Assembly: GCA_035048485.1 (NCBI GenBank)
Contig: CM068587.1
Coordinates: 32,845,001 to 32,909,000, forward strand
Reading direction: 5' to 3'
Length of the DNA stretch: 64,000 bases
Source: Pteria penguin
Taxonomy: Eukaryota > Mollusca > Bivalvia > Pterioida > Pteriidae
Every line of letters begins with the position of its first letter. The first letter of the stretch is position 1. This document shows positions 35,813 through 48,739 of this stretch, piece after piece. The position numbers and the translations under genes are program-made. The notes below the pieces were generated by a model, which had not been told where the DNA came from, searched no databases, and worked only from the letters and a program-made list of their open reading frames with translations.

Positions 35813-35928
35813 AAAACAACACCAATCGTTAGTGAACTCATATATCTTTAAAACCAAATGAAATAAAGGTTAATGCACAATAAACAACCTACAATGGAAA
35901 AAATGTGAGAATGTATAAAATTATATTT

Positions 35929-36165
35929 ATTGTTTTATGCCACTCCATGATTATACTATGACGGCACTTGCTTGGTGCATTGACTCAATTTTACCTCTTG
36001 TTAAGGACTATCTGAAGCAGTCAGGGATACTTTACGTGCATACGTACATGCATATTGCGACACGGGGCCTCGGTTTACAGTCTCATCCGTATGACATGTA
36101 GGCGGTGTAAGATGATTAATTACTTCTAAGACGAGTTGAGAGTTCAAATCGAGCCCTTTTCCGCA
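35929..36165 (-). mobile_element. tRNA-derived SINE, degenerate
   Basis: Shows the reversed SINE body (TTGTTTTATGCCACTCCATG, GACGGCACTTGCTTGGTGCA, GACACGGGGCCTCGG). The tRNA-like head at the right end is much decayed (GAGTTCAAATCGAGC). Confidence 0.7.
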
Positions 36166-36199
36166 AATTTGAAGTTTAGTGCAACAGTATTGGACATTC

Positions 36200-37200
36200 C
36201 AAGTTGTGAGATTAACGAACAGTTGGATTTCACATGGAACGAGTGCGCAAACAAAGTAATTAAGCTTTAAATGTTTTGTAAACAGTGACTACGTAAGATA
36301 TTCTTATAAAACTAATGACAAAGAAACTCTTTAAAAAGAATTAAAAGTGCTGATTCTCATGTGCCTAACTGGAGGTAAAGTATTTGCCAAACATAAAATA
36401 TTATTTTTAAATTTTTGAAGAAAATGTATACTCTGCTGAAAGAGAAGAGTCGAAACCACAAAATGGTGCAAACGGGAACACTATATTTAATTAATTCTTA
36501 ACGCACTGATGATAAGAACTCCTAAAATAAAAAGAATCAATCATTGAACATTGATAAACAGTTATGTATAATGACCTACGTTAAATAATATAGAAAAAAG
36601 TAGAGTATAGTAAAATTTTTACTTCAATAAATGGTAAAATGACTGACAATTCTTGAAAAAAAACATACCCCCCTAAAAAACCAAAGTACAAAACCACCCA
36701 ACAGAGGGACACACACCAACACCACAACATTGATTGCATTTGTGTGCATTATTTTGTTTGAAAGGCATATTTTTCATCATCATTCATTTTGTTAGTGTTT
36801 ACGTAATAAAGTTTGAAATAAACTACTACAATGAACATAGGCTGTTTTTTTTTTTACAATTTCAATGACAATTTCGTATCGAGTACATGCACCTGTGATT
36901 CAAGAGAAAGTGGATCAAATTCATTCAATGGTAAATTCACTCTTAATGCACAGCCCAATTCATTTTCTGAAAACTTAATTATTGATGTTTGCGAAACAGT
37001 TCTTTTCGTCTGCAGAAACATATCATAATAGGGAGAACACTTATATAACCGTGGTTTATTATCCCGTAATTTCCTTTGTAGTGAGACAACGCGGTGATAA
37101 TTTGATTGGTTCATGAGACTCGGGGAATTACCGGACAATAAACTACGGTTAGGTAGTTGTTATTTCTTTATTGATGTGACGTAATTCTTGCGCTTTTAAA
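36200..37200. other. No gene recognised
   Basis: AT-rich DNA. Overlapping frames at 36831-37028 (+) and 36854-37138 (-) have no recognisable motif, and the latter begins at TTG. Confidence 0.45.
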
Positions 37201-37205
37201 CAGCT

Positions 37206-37481
37206 TTGGTTCACATTCATAAAATGTGTAGTGTTAAAATATTTCTATGTCGTCTGTATTGCTTACCTTTTCATGTTTATTTTCAACAAGAGGTACATCA
37301 AGGTTTGTTAGCCAGCAGCAACCTTGAAACTTCTGAGAAGCCAAAGTTGCAAGAGAAAGAGGCAAAACAAGATTCCTCTTTGGCACTTGCTCTCTTCTCC
37401 CCTGACTTTCAAGGGTCTATGAATGTCAACAGTGGTGTGTTGTTTGGAGTGTTACATGACCGTAGTTACTGTTACTTTTAA
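37206..37481 (+). CDS. Possible terminal exon, unrecognised protein
   Basis: The frame from about 37292 follows a pyrimidine-rich tract and AG (TTTTCATGTTTATTTTCAACAAG). It has a non-repetitive, protein-like composition (LLASSNLETSEKPKLQEKE, then SSLALALFSPDFQGSMNVNS) and ends at TAA. The 5' part of the frame looks intronic. I do not recognise the family. It could be a real last exon or a transposon relic; no partner exon was found. Confidence 0.3.
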   Translation: MVHIHKMCSVKIFLCRLYCLPFHVYFQQEVHQGLLASSNLETSEKPKLQEKEAKQDSSLALALFSPDFQGSMNVNSGVLFGVLHDRSYCYF

Positions 37482-38100
37482 AAAATTTACATTAATATTT
37501 GACTTGTATAAAGCAATTTTACCATCACATTTTGCTGAATATAATATTTACATGAAATGTATGAATGAATTATCTGTTATGAAATTTTATATTTATCTCA
37601 GAATGTATAGAAAAGATTCGGATGTATGCATTTTTGTGAAATTGGGATAGCTTATTTACAAGAGTTAGTTCAATGCTGTGGAAATTCTTTTATTGTAATC
37701 CTTTACGTGATAGTTTGAGTGCCACAACAACGTAGCACCGGTTATCTTCGTATTTTACATCATGACTATCGTTTATGTACATACTATATCGTCTTATAAA
37801 GATACCAAAAGAAAGTAATTAATGCGATCCCAAATTGAACTTCACTTGACAGCTGAGTGTAGTATTCACTTGAAATTTGAATAGAAACATTGCTAGAAAT
37901 GTTTTCAATATTGCAATCGCACATGACAAAAACGAACTGGTAGTTCTATTTATTTATTTATTTTTTTTTTTTTTTTTTGCATTCAAGTGAAAACACTCTC
38001 CTTTAAAACAACTAATATTTTAATCTAGATATCACACTGAAAAATATTGTTTTGTACTCATCGCATTTCGACAATGTATTAAATTACTACAGGTGATTAA

Positions 38101-38110
38101 GATATATATA

Positions 38111-38186
<76 letters not shown>
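38101..38186. repeat. (TA)n microsatellite
   Basis: About 85 bp of (TA)n with one TTTA interruption near the left end. Confidence 0.95.
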
Positions 38187-38188
<2 letters not shown>

Positions 38189-38589
38189 AAATTATAATTT
38201 GAATGTAGGGTTAATATCTTCTTTTGAAAACTGTCCATAATATTTTGGACGAGATTATTCGTTTACTAATTAAGAATGCTAATAAAGAATAATTGGTATA
38301 AGTAGATATGTATAATGTTTAACGATGTACGTATAATCAGACGATGAACTCTCCAATGGATCTTCATAGTGGAACAGCTTTCTTACCACTGTAATAGTAA
38401 ACAATTAGTTATAAAACAATTATTGAAAAGATTAATATTCTTTAAATACTATGTTTTATTTATTTAGTATTACTACCATGATCTGTAATATATTTTATTT
38501 GATATTTTGTTACATATGTAATGCCATTGCTTGAAGAATAAATCATTATACATTATATATATAAATATCAGAACACATATATGTGTATT

Positions 38590-38800
38590 AATTTTGTGCA
38601 TTAGCCAAAGACTCAATCTACAGATAGAGCTATGTATCAGTAAGAGAAACCTTAGTTTAAGAATAATTTTCAAATACTTTTTCACAATGAATTTGAAGTA
38701 TATATTTGGGGTCAGTACAGAAGTACTGAAAACTAGATTTAGGACACCTTCGGGCTCTAACTGTCCACCAGATGCGGTATCGACACAGTGGTAATAGATA
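38590..38800 (+). repeat. Dispersed repeat shared with 10225-10445
   Basis: A diverged second copy of the repeat described at 10225, in the same orientation. Both lie within about 450 bp downstream of a (TA)n tract. Confidence 0.55.
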
Positions 38801-38809
38801 TCAGAATAT

Positions 38810-40240
38810 ATTTATATTGACTGTGTATTGATTTAGTGCATCATGTACTCATTTCGACAATTTACTTTTATGTATCTTTCACAGATGCTCAAGGCATAAT
38901 CTTTGGAAATACAGAGCATAGGGAGCTTTAGGTCATATTATTGAACTGAAGTTTAAAAATATACTAGACTGTCAGTAAAACTGCTGTTGACGTGCCGTTC
39001 ATAATTGAAAAAAATTAAAATAGCTGATTCTGAAATGCTTCGAATCTTGTCAATTTTTCATGTATTCGAATAAGACATTAAAACAAAGGCACTGTGTGAG
39101 ATAAAAAGACAAATTTGAGCTTGTTGTTTGAATATTAATATGAACCGAATTCAATATGTGAATGCAAGTATTACTTGGAAATTTGCACGGCAACACCCTA
39201 GTTACCACTCTAATAAGAGATGACTAAAAACTACATTGATATCTAATAGAAGTGAGAAACTAGACTCATATTTTCCCCCAATATGTGTGTCTGACTAGAA
39301 CTGTCATTATACATTTGTGCGCTCGGCTTGATCTACCATCGTATATTTATGTTTATTGATGTAATAAGAACGTAAAATTAATTTAACAATATCAATGGTA
39401 ACTTAAAGTGAAAGTGTAAGTCAACAAAATCTGATCATGGTTGTAGGGCAGCACTTTCCATTGGTTGATTTCTAAAGTGGCGTTGTGTATGCGACAGAAC
39501 AGACAAGCTGGTGAAAGGTTTTTTTTTTCTGTTTAATGAAATCTACACAGCAGAAATACAGTGGTGGCTTCGTGTGCTTCGAAGGGGGAGACCCGGCATA
39601 TACGATGATCAAACTCAAGTCCAAGTCTGAAATAATTCTATTTCCCAATGTACATTTATTCCTAAAGTTGCCATAAAGGAACTCCTTGGAAACTTACTTC
39701 TGTTAGGTGAAGATCCTGTTTATAGGTAAATGTATATGAATGCCCACTTGCCACTTAGTTTAAGTGTTATTCAATTTGAATAGAACCTTGTAAGGCGTAC
39801 CTATGGATCGATATCTAAGGAACACCACCCATTGATCTACCGAAATCTGTGTACCTGTAGTGGTCAGTGTGACCGAATGACTCTATTATTAATCTTTGAT
39901 GTGAACTCTTAACCATCTCATGGTCAATAGACTCTATTATGTTTGTTTGTATTGAACTCTTCCTAGTTGTATTATATGTCGATTATTCTTCATATATAAA
40001 CATTTTATTGCACCAGGTGGCTTCGTGGAGTATGAAAGTGGAATGAGCTCCTGATTCCAGGTACTTTTTACAATAAGATTGCTCTTCGATTTTGGATTCC
40101 AAATTCATCAGCCCATTTTTAACAGTACTATAAATAGTGACTGTTTCCGAATGGTTTTCATGAAGTACTCATGAATTTCCTTTGGAGTTATCCCTTTCTT
40201 ACAAAGATACTCATTTCTCAGTTTTGGTGGTTTTACTAAT
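38810..40240. other. No gene recognised
   Basis: AT-rich non-coding DNA; no open frame with a recognisable product. Confidence 0.5.
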
Positions 40241-40245
40241 TGTTC

Positions 40246-40590
40246 AATATTCTGGACTGAGACCGATTCCGATCACTTTACACAGATTTGACACCTTCTA
40301 TACTAGAAGGTTACCTACTTCGACTTCTCCATATATAGATACATATGGAATTCACACGATTTGACTCTTTCTACGGGGTATATGTGACGGGTGTTGCTAG
40401 CAAGCAGGAGATGATCACTCTCCCCGGGCACCTGATCTCACTCCATCACAGGGGTTCACATATGCTCTTCAAGTAGACATATTTTGTTATTTTCCATTTG
40501 TTTTTCATTTTCACTGATTTTGTATGTCCTATGGTTTCATGATTTTTGGACTTGTGGTTTGGATTTATCCATCATCTTTACATTTTAATC
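40246..40590 (+). mobile_element. 3' end of RT retroelement family B, copy 2
   Basis: It begins at ATATTCTGGACTGAGACCGA, i.e. the last codons and stop of the RT frame, and runs through GGTATATGTGACGGGTGTTG and CTCCCCGGGCACCTGATCTC to CATCTTTACATT. This is the same 3' UTR as 34700-35020 (complement) and 53370-53703. It is heavily 5'-truncated. Confidence 0.85.
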
Positions 40591-40599
40591 AAAATCTTT

Positions 40600-42475
40600 A
40601 AAATGCTACCCTCTCTTCCAAAAATAATTGAATAATGGTTTGACTGAGGTTTTATACTTATTAATTACATTATAGTATATCAAACCGGGAACCTTTTGAT
40701 CATACTTCGTATACTTAAATAATATGTACATTGCGTAATGTTAAAATCCATTCCATTTAATTTATCGCTTTATTACGGATTTACTACCCAATCAAGTAAT
40801 TCAGTGAGAGAGTGCAACATGGTATGAAGAAACATCGATGTATTGCAGTCATTGAAAAAAATTTTAATGTTTAGATTTGAAATATTGAAATGTTTGTTTA
40901 TATTTTTATTTATTGCGATAACACTCTTCCTGGTTTCTTCACACAACCTATTACACAAGACTTAAATCGATGGTCATATCTTGAAACCTTTTCCTCATAA
41001 ATTGGGACAACTTGAAGTCATATGCCAAATAGTGAACGTTGGTATTGTTGAAAGGCTGAGTGCAAATATTAGGAAAAGCAGCAACCATGGAACCATTGGA
41101 AAAATCTTTTTTTTTTTTTTTTTTTGTTTTTTTTGGGGGGGGGGGGGGCTATTTTGGTCTTCTCAATATAATTATTATTGATGTTATATACAGTATACTG
41201 TCCTTAATCATGGTTATTCCATAGAGTGCACTTTATATGGTTTGTATTTATTACGTGAAGCAACAGGAAGAATCAGTATTAGAATTTCAGTTTGAAATAG
41301 ATAAGAAAATTAATTTCTATATCAACATAAGCAGACTTTTTAAAACCTCAACATTTCGCTTAAATTTTCAATTTTTAGAAAAGAAAACATGGTCCTTTGA
41401 TAGGGAGGCCCAAACTCTTTCCTTAAAAACACATGAGATACACTTTTTAGATACCTTTAAATAATCTATTTGTATCACAATATACCAGAGAATAAGTAAG
41501 TTACAAAACATGTTTTATAGTCAACAAACTCTGAAAATTTCACGGGTTATATCGAGTACTTTACAAGATATGAGGATTTGAAAATGGACAATATTGCATT
41601 TTTACACCTTTTGCAAACAAATGAAAATGCACAACCGCGCAATTTTATGAGCGTATAACTTAATCAGCTATGCATACAATTTGTGATTTATTTATATTAA
41701 TCTACTTTATGTACTACAGGTATTACGGAAAAAGATAAAAACATTGGTTGTAAGTCTTATTATCTCAAATATAATCTCTTAAACTTGACGAAGAATGGTT
41801 TTTTACTTTGATGAAAATGACGAAGTCCAAATGTCCAAGGTCATTTTTCTAAAAACTTATACAAGGATTCATAATAATGTAAAAACTTATTTAAATTGGT
41901 TACTTATCAGGATATTTGAAGGAATTTAGATTGTATGACAAAAAATAAGCTCTGTATAAGCAAAAACATTTTTACCTAAATCAGGGGCGGATAACTCTTT
42001 TAAAAAATGTGAAAAATATCACATACCTTTTAATTTATCATAGTATAGCTTAATGTTTTATATTAATCTACTGTATGTATTATATTCATTATTTTAAAAA
42101 CACAAAAACTTTTATTAAAAGTGTTAAAATCTCAAATATAAACTCTTCATGAATACAAATTGTCGTAAAGTTTGGTTGATTTCAATTCCTGTTCTTTATT
42201 TTTCCTTCATGATAATCCTTCACAATTAACAGGAAACCTGATAGTTAGTCCTTGTCTTTCATTAATATGAATACCCAGTTTATTAAGATCGCTAATTAGT
42301 ATCTTGAAAGCTGTTAAAATGTACGAAATGAAGGTTGATATTTGCTGGGTAAAACAGCCGGTTGAGGTGATATTACGTAATAATTTAGCCGTACAGGTGA
42401 CAGGTGATCGCCCTAGACGGCGTTACCTCGATATACCCTCGATATATTGAAAATGTTGCAACTTGATTAGGAAGT
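40600..42475. other. No gene recognised; poly-T/poly-G run near 41107-41148
   Basis: AT-rich DNA with a T-run followed by a G-run. Open frames such as 41237-41464 have no recognisable motif. Confidence 0.5.
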
Positions 42476-42479
42476 CAAC

Positions 42480-42627
42480 TATAAAAGATATTATAGAATT
42501 CGTCTTGGGACTGGCCATCTGATTGGACATGACGAAGAGTCAACGCTGTCGTTGGTGTTTTCGTGCGAGCTGTACTGAAAAAACACACTTTTTCGAGTGC
42601 CAATTACAGGTATATCGGGAATATTAA
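42480..42627 (+). other. TATA-like motif and small Cys-rich open frame
   Basis: TATAAAAGATA at 42480 is followed 49 bp later by an ATG (42529) opening a 32-codon frame with CRWCFRASCTEKTHFFECQL. A possible donor, CAG|GTATAT, lies at 42609/42610. If unspliced, the frame stops at 42627 and AATAAA follows near 42673. It could be a first exon or a small protein gene. There is no partner exon or family match, so I rate it low. Confidence 0.25.
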
Positions 42628-42810
42628 AATTAGAATTATTTTCTATAAAGTCTTCAATACACAGTTATCTAAATAAAAAATTACAAATTTGAAACCTTTA
42701 TTTCTTTTTTTTTCGTGAATCTAAGGTCACGCGACGATTGGCGTTTCGTAGTACCTTAACACAACTTGTTCTCTCATTGTTATATACTTGTTCTCTCATT
42801 TTAATATCTA

Positions 42811-42970
42811 CAGTGGCGGATTTATAGGGATCGCTCCCCCTTTTTGCCACAATTATGAGCAAATCTTCAGATTTCACCCCTAAATTGGCAGAGTATTTTG
42901 GTTTATATTGGACTTTCACTTGTGCGCCCCCCCCCCCCTTCCCATTTCGGAAATTCTGGATTCGCCACTG
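42811..42970. mobile_element. MITE with CAGTGGCGGAT ends (160 bp)
   Basis: Left end CAGTGGCGGATTTA and right end ATTCGCCACTG are inverted; the inside has a C-run and no coding capacity. A shorter relative is at 57091-57175 and a lone end at about 14934. I see no clear target-site duplication. Confidence 0.7.
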
Positions 42971-43284
42971 ATATAAATACCAAAATTAATTAAAGTGGAT
43001 TAAAACCAAATCATTTGAATCAAAATAGGCTCTTAGTCTCGTCATTTTTCCTTTAACAAAAAATGTCTTCCTTAAATATGAATAAATTATCCCCCCCCCC
43101 CCCCCACCTTCCTTTCGCAGAGGTCTAGACTTATCTGCAATTAAAATGTAAGTCTGAAGTTGTAAACAGTGGGGTCAGTGTAAACTAAATGATGAAATGA
43201 TGTCTTATTTTATCGCACAATATATGTCTTGGTATTTATTACATTGAAATGTGTATTTCTGTACATAATTCTATACGAAAATAC

Positions 43285-43320
43285 CAGGGACGTATATATC
43301 TAAAGATATATACGTCCCTG
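43285..43320. repeat. 36-bp perfect palindrome CAGGGACGT...ACGTCCCTG
   Basis: Arms of 17 bp (CAGGGACGTATATATCT) are perfectly complementary around AA. A second element with the same ends is at 47852-47890. Confidence 0.9.
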
Positions 43321-43329
43321 ACAATACAT

Positions 43330-44430
43330 GGAGGTCGCCCCGAGTCAGAGGAAACTCGTGTAAAATCGTATTAATAGAGCTACAAAATTTCAATAAACTA
43401 TATGAAATCGTCAAATATTTAATTAATGTAAATACCAATAATTATCAATTCGAATGTAAAAATCGTTCACGGTAAGTATTAACCCATGCGCCTACGCCGT
43501 TCTTCAAATTACATCATGAATGATGAAATGAAACTTTTGAGAAATAAAACTTTGTAAATAATAGCTACGGGGTAATTTTTTCACAAACAGGATAATCATA
43601 ATTACTTCCATAGACATTGCTTTCGTTATGGGTTCTCTTATTTGAGAACTTTATAATGTACGGTGGTTTAATATGTATATCGATGTAATCAAATGACTCG
43701 TGAAACAATATGGCGTACCGTTGTTTTGGCAAAGAGGAAGACGCTATCTTTTTATTTTTAAATGTTTGTAGTCATTTCTAGGTATATTTTCATAAAAATG
43801 GTATCGAATGAATCGGGGGATACATACTTATCGCATATTATGGGCTGGTAGAAATAAATTAAAAACTGAAAATTATATAATTAAAAAACTTATGTGTGCC
43901 CGCATCGTACATCGTTTTCGCTTCGCGATCAGCTGTTTACAGGTAATGGACGTATCTACCTGAAAAACCTCACTTCACTGGATTTGATACAACCGTGACC
44001 CCGAACAACGCCAGTGAAAATATCGCTTTTATGCTCATTGATTCTAAGCGCGCCGTCAATTATAAGGCAAAATAAACATCTCGCTGTACCGCCGCGGTAT
44101 CGTTAGATATTTTAATGATTTTAGCTATTTTCAAATTGCCCTTATTTCTTTAATTCTACTCCAAATGAGATGAAATTTAAGAAATGAGAAGAAATCAAAA
44201 TGAATATTCTAATGTGATAATGTGAATTCTAATATGATTTTGATTTACATGTTAAAAATATTCCCGATAAGTTATTGATGCAAAAATTGCAAACAACGCA
44301 TTTTGATAATTTGAACTTTGTCATTTGCGATGGGCCTCACTACCTTTGAACTAGGCTTTTTCTTTCTAACAAAAAGCTACTTATACCACCCTTCAGAGCT
44401 TTTTAATGCATATACCGATATAGTGGAAAT
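43330..44430. other. No gene recognised
   Basis: Non-coding AT-rich DNA with several CpG-containing patches (e.g. GTACCGCCGCGGTATCG at about 44085). No frame or RNA is recognised. Confidence 0.45.
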
Positions 44431-44439
44431 ATCAATCAA

Positions 44440-44660
44440 CACCCCCCCCCCCCACCCCCTCGGCAACAAAATCCAAAAAGTTAGTTTTAGTGTGGTCATT
44501 GTCCACGTCAAAGGACATCGACCTTGGTGTCATTTGAAAGGGTTTTATTAGGTGATGTCCTATGTGAAGTGTCTATCCCCCACGGTTCAAAAATCATGGC
44601 CATGGATAAAGTTGACAATAGACAGAACAAAAACAATATGCCCCCGATTCAGGGCATAGT
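44440..44660 (+). repeat. Interspersed repeat ending '...CAATATGCCCCC...GGGCATA'
   Basis: Third copy of the family at 16600 and 27440: CAACAAAATCCAAAAAGTTAG, CTTGGTGTCATTTGAAAGGG, CAATATGCCCCCGATTCAGG. It is preceded by a C-run. Confidence 0.7.
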
Positions 44661-45493
44661 AAGATATGAAACAGATACTACAATGGAGTAAATTAACACT
44701 GAAAACTATTAAATACATGATACTTAAACAAATTAGGAATGTATTTGACACAAGATCACATCACCTGAAAAAAGAAGTCTACTGTGTTTGTTGTTTCTTT
44801 GTAAATTAAGTGCTACCTCAATGTTTATGAGATTCGTTCATCTCATAATACCACACCTGCTTCAATGATAAGTTAAGATTTCGTTTTATTTTTTCGTAAA
44901 ATTAAAGGAAGATTGCTCTACATATGACACTAGGGAAAAATAAAAAACAAAACAAAACATACAATACAGACAGCAATATGGTATAAAACTAATTCTTCAT
45001 AGTTTCTTTCTCTTTAGCAATTTTGAATATATTAGTAACATATTAGAAATAAAACATTTGAAAGCTTTTTTTTTTCTTCCATAGATTTTCACCTGCTGAA
45101 AAATGTGTAAAATATGTAAGGAGCATTACCAAGATAAAAAGTCTGTTTGCTTGATGTAATTTTAGAAGTATCGTCATTGGTTGAAATTTATGATAAAACC
45201 ATATATCATTTAAATTACATTGTTCTGCCGTAACCACTGAAATATAGTTTTTAATAACTCATTCTCTTTTCTTCATATGAAAGACTTACATTTAATTAAG
45301 TTGAAATCAAATTCTTCCTGATTAAAATAAGCAGACATGAGGTCTAAATATACCTCCTAAATCGCAATTTATCAAGTTGAAATTTGTATATAAAGCCTAA
45401 GACCTGCTTAATATTTCAAATATTTTTCGTGATCATAGATCGAGTCAAATCTAAAATTCCTCAGTATTTCGAAAATCTTTAATCACCACTGAT

Positions 45494-45755
45494 TTGCTAT
45501 CAGTACAAAAACCAAAAAGAAACTTTATATTTAATTACAATACAGTCACATGTAATCTTAATTTTTTTTACTCTATTCCATCGTTCTGTTCATGCAGTAA
45601 TTCTAAATTCATATATCAGCCTGCGGTCCATATTATTACAGGTGATTTTAATTGTATTTCGAATAAATATCTACGTTTTAATAAAGGGCCAAAGAATAGA
45701 TTACCTTCCAGGATACATTTTCCAAATGCCGAGATATTGTTGAAAAAGCATTAAA
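45494..45755 (+). mobile_element. RT retroelement family A, N-terminal coding remnant
   Basis: The frame reads AVHIITGDFNCISNKYLR and FNKGPKNRLPSRIHFP, a block that in related metazoan RT proteins precedes the reverse-transcriptase core. Its position just upstream of the RT blocks at 46.0-46.8 kb, on the same strand, supports one decayed element. Confidence 0.55.
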
Positions 45756-45779
45756 TACTTATTTATATATATATGTTAT

Positions 45780-45900
45780 ATATATATATGTTATGTGATA
45801 TATGTTCTAGTATATTATTTATATTCTTGTACTGTATAGCTCTATGGTGACTTCTGCCACATAACTGAGCCAGTAACTCCTCTTTTTTCTTGTAAACGAT
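45780..45900 (+). repeat. Tail-family repeat nested in RT element A
   Basis: This is the complement of 11113-11215 (GTGATATATGTTCTAGTATATT, CTATGGTGACTTCTGCCACATAACTGAGCC). In family A the same tail type follows the coding region at 50.4 kb, so a tail lies on both sides of the RT, reminiscent of the terminal repeats of some Penelope-like elements. A later nested insertion is equally possible. Confidence 0.5.
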
Positions 45901-46029
45901 GACATAAAAAGAAAAAAAGAAGGTGTAAAAATATATGCTTTGAATGACTGAAAAAATTAAATCTTAAACATTATCGATGTTCGTATTAATAATTTTACAA
46001 TTAATCCCCATTTATACAAACAGCCACAT

Positions 46030-46832
46030 AATATACCAGTCCAGTCTGTAAAAAAGAAAATGACTGATTTACATAATACGTATGTCTTCGTACCTGATAA
46101 AGCAGCTAATAATATCAACATTGTTTCAAAAATATACTATATTACAGTACTTAAAAAGAATTACACTCTACTTCTACGTATGTTGAAGCTCGATCGTTTA
46201 GAGACAAGATCCTATCTGACCATTGTAAAGCTATATGTAACTTCAATTTAAGCATTGATAAAAACGATCTTCCAACTATGTATTGCCTTTCCAAATTACA
46301 CAAAAGTCCATATAAATCACGTTTTATATCAGGTTCTAGTCATTGCTCTACAACTGTGAATTCTAAACATATTACATCCGCTCTTACTGCAGTTAAAGAC
46401 CATGTTATCAAGCTTGTAATGCTGTTTTAGTCAGTAATGTCAATTACTTTTGGTCTATCAAAAATTCTAACGAAGTCATTGAAAAATTCCGTTTTAGAAT
46501 TTTAAGGCAAATTACGTTTCTATTTTGGATTTTTCGACACTATATACCTCTCTACCTCATGACTTAATAAAAACCAAATTGTTATCTCTCATACGCGGTT
46601 GTTTCAACAGAGTCTAAATCATACTTCTGTACTTCAGTTACATCTGGATTTTTATCAAACAAAGAATATGATAATTATAAATACTGGACTTGAACCGAAT
46701 TGTGTAATGCCATCACATTTTTGATGGATAATATTTTATGTACAATTTAATGGCAAGACTTATCAACAGATTATTGGGATTCCTATGGGCACTAACTGCG
46801 ATCCCCTTATAGCAAATTTATTAGCCGGGCTT
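46030..46832 (+). pseudogene. RT retroelement family A, reverse-transcriptase core, 5' half
   Basis: In broken frames: YVFVPDKAANN with YYITVLKK, LPTMYCLSKLHKSPYKSRFI followed by SGSSHCSTTVNSKHITS, FSTLYTSLPHDLI-like, and QQIIGIPMGTNCDPLIANLL just before foreign sequence begins at about 46833. The last is the RT motif before the catalytic YxDD block. Several stops and frameshifts make it non-functional. Confidence 0.7.
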
Positions 46833-47851
46833 AATGCCAAAGGCATAAACCAAGGCTATAGCCGCCGAGCACGATTCTCAAAACGAGGCAGTCTATTTAT
46901 AAGTTATAAAGCCATCTTTCTCACTCAGTGTGTTCTTGCGCTTCAAAACATATTCTCTGATGTAATTTTTAGCACTATATATTCAGAACGTACTGGATCA
47001 TTAATTATATGAAACATTGCAAACAGAGATATACATGTGTATATTCGTGTAGACTGAAGTTACCTGCTCTTGCATAATATCGCTGCGAGAAGAGACAGGT
47101 GATCACCGCCTTTCTGGAGAGACTTCTTCTACTCCAGCTAGTGTTAATTATAGCACAGTCCGCATGGGCAGATAACAAGCAGTACACACTGCGTGTAATT
47201 CGTCTCAGCAGCATACACACCATTATCATACAGTATTTAAAGCTCTATACCCTATGTTCGCTAGTACAGTGCATATTATAGGTTAATTTATTCTAAATTG
47301 TTTTGGTTATATATATAAACCTAAAACATACTAAAAAGGACCCTTGCAAATGTTGTGATCAAAGTCGTCGTATTAAGTGAGATATGGCTGTCTAAAAGCG
47401 ATGTTTGTAAACAGAATGTTTACAACCAACTTATCACGTGATCTAATTTGGAAGCCGCCGCATCATGGACGCTAATGGAGGGCGAGGTAAATAAATTTGA
47501 CGAGTAACTTTAAAAATCTGCATTCAAGTCTGCTAAAGTTAGTATTTACTGAAATCGTTTTCTTTTGGAGTCTCCCATCATCGAATTTTTGATTAAACTG
47601 CGCATGCGCGAATCAGGTTATGGTTGTATTTATGGAATACCCACTTTATTTACCAAGTATTTTCTTTTTATTATAATATCCTCGAGAGTTTGAAGCAACA
47701 AAAAATGTTATTAACGCAAAGTTAGAAACTTCAGCCATGCGAGAAATATACAGGTTTTTATTTTACATGCCCTAATTTTTGAAATTATACCGAATTGTAG
47801 GGTATACAACTTTAATGTAATTTATGAGAGGCGTGTAATATTTAGCGTCGA

Positions 47852-47890
47852 CAGGGACGTTATATCTAAATTTAGATAAATACGTCCCTG
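47852..47890. repeat. 39-bp near-perfect palindrome CAGGGACGT...ACGTCCCTG
   Basis: The ends CAGGGACGT and ACGTCCCTG and the inner TATCTAAA/TTTAGATA pair. It has the same terminal sequence as 43285-43320 with a slightly longer centre. Confidence 0.85.
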
Positions 47891-48398
47891 GCGTCGAGAT
47901 TGTAATTAATTGCCAATATTTGTTGATTCTAGGCTAAATGAATGAAACAAAACGAAATCCAGTGATATAAAAATAACGGATAACACGTCACTTCTACCTC
48001 AGTCAGTCTCGTTATGGTCACTGTCTAGATATTTTAAGATCTCGACAGGCATTCGTGTATATGTGTATGTGAAGGGTTTCCCTATGTTTATTTTTGCCGA
48101 TTACAACATGCTTTAAATTCAAGCGTCATACCTAAACATTGGTATAGCGCTGTGTATTGCCCTTTGCCTTATCGCTTGGCAGAAAGAAAACGAGTACATG
48201 TATTGTTCACTGTGCTGATTAGCATGTCTGACATTATTCCCAGATCGACGGACGTCATTTCCAACAAAGTAGTAATCAAGATGTAGTTTATTCTAGTGTC
48301 TCCGGTTCATGAATGGAGACAAATAAACCATGTGTCATTTCAGGTTTTCTCTCGGATTTGTTCCGTAACATAAAAATTTTTGCATTTTTAACCAAAAC

Positions 48399-48400
<2 letters not shown>

Positions 48401-48439
<39 letters not shown>
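48401..48439. repeat. Poly-A run
   Basis: About 39 consecutive A on the + strand. No retroelement body is recognised directly upstream. Confidence 0.93.
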
Positions 48440-48442
<3 letters not shown>

Positions 48443-48739
48443 GATAATTGAATGTTTTCATGTATCATTCTTTGAACCGAGGGCAAATAATTTGACATTT
48501 TAATAAATTGCCTTCAGCATAAAATTATTCCTATTTTCGTGTCGGCCGTTTTATCTTTGGGCTGTTTTCACTATACACCAATCAGGAAGACAGGTCATAA
48601 TTCTGCTGTCTATAGCGATAGATGACAGATATATCTTTTATGTCATCTATGCCGATTAACAACAAGATAAGATCGACTGAATGAAATATGTCATTTATTC
48701 TAAAGATGAATGACGTAATCATTAAGCAAACAATGTCTA

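Noticed and set aside
36854..37138. - strand 94-residue ORF as a gene
   Set aside because: It begins at TTG, overlaps another frame, has no recognisable motif and no clear splice sites.
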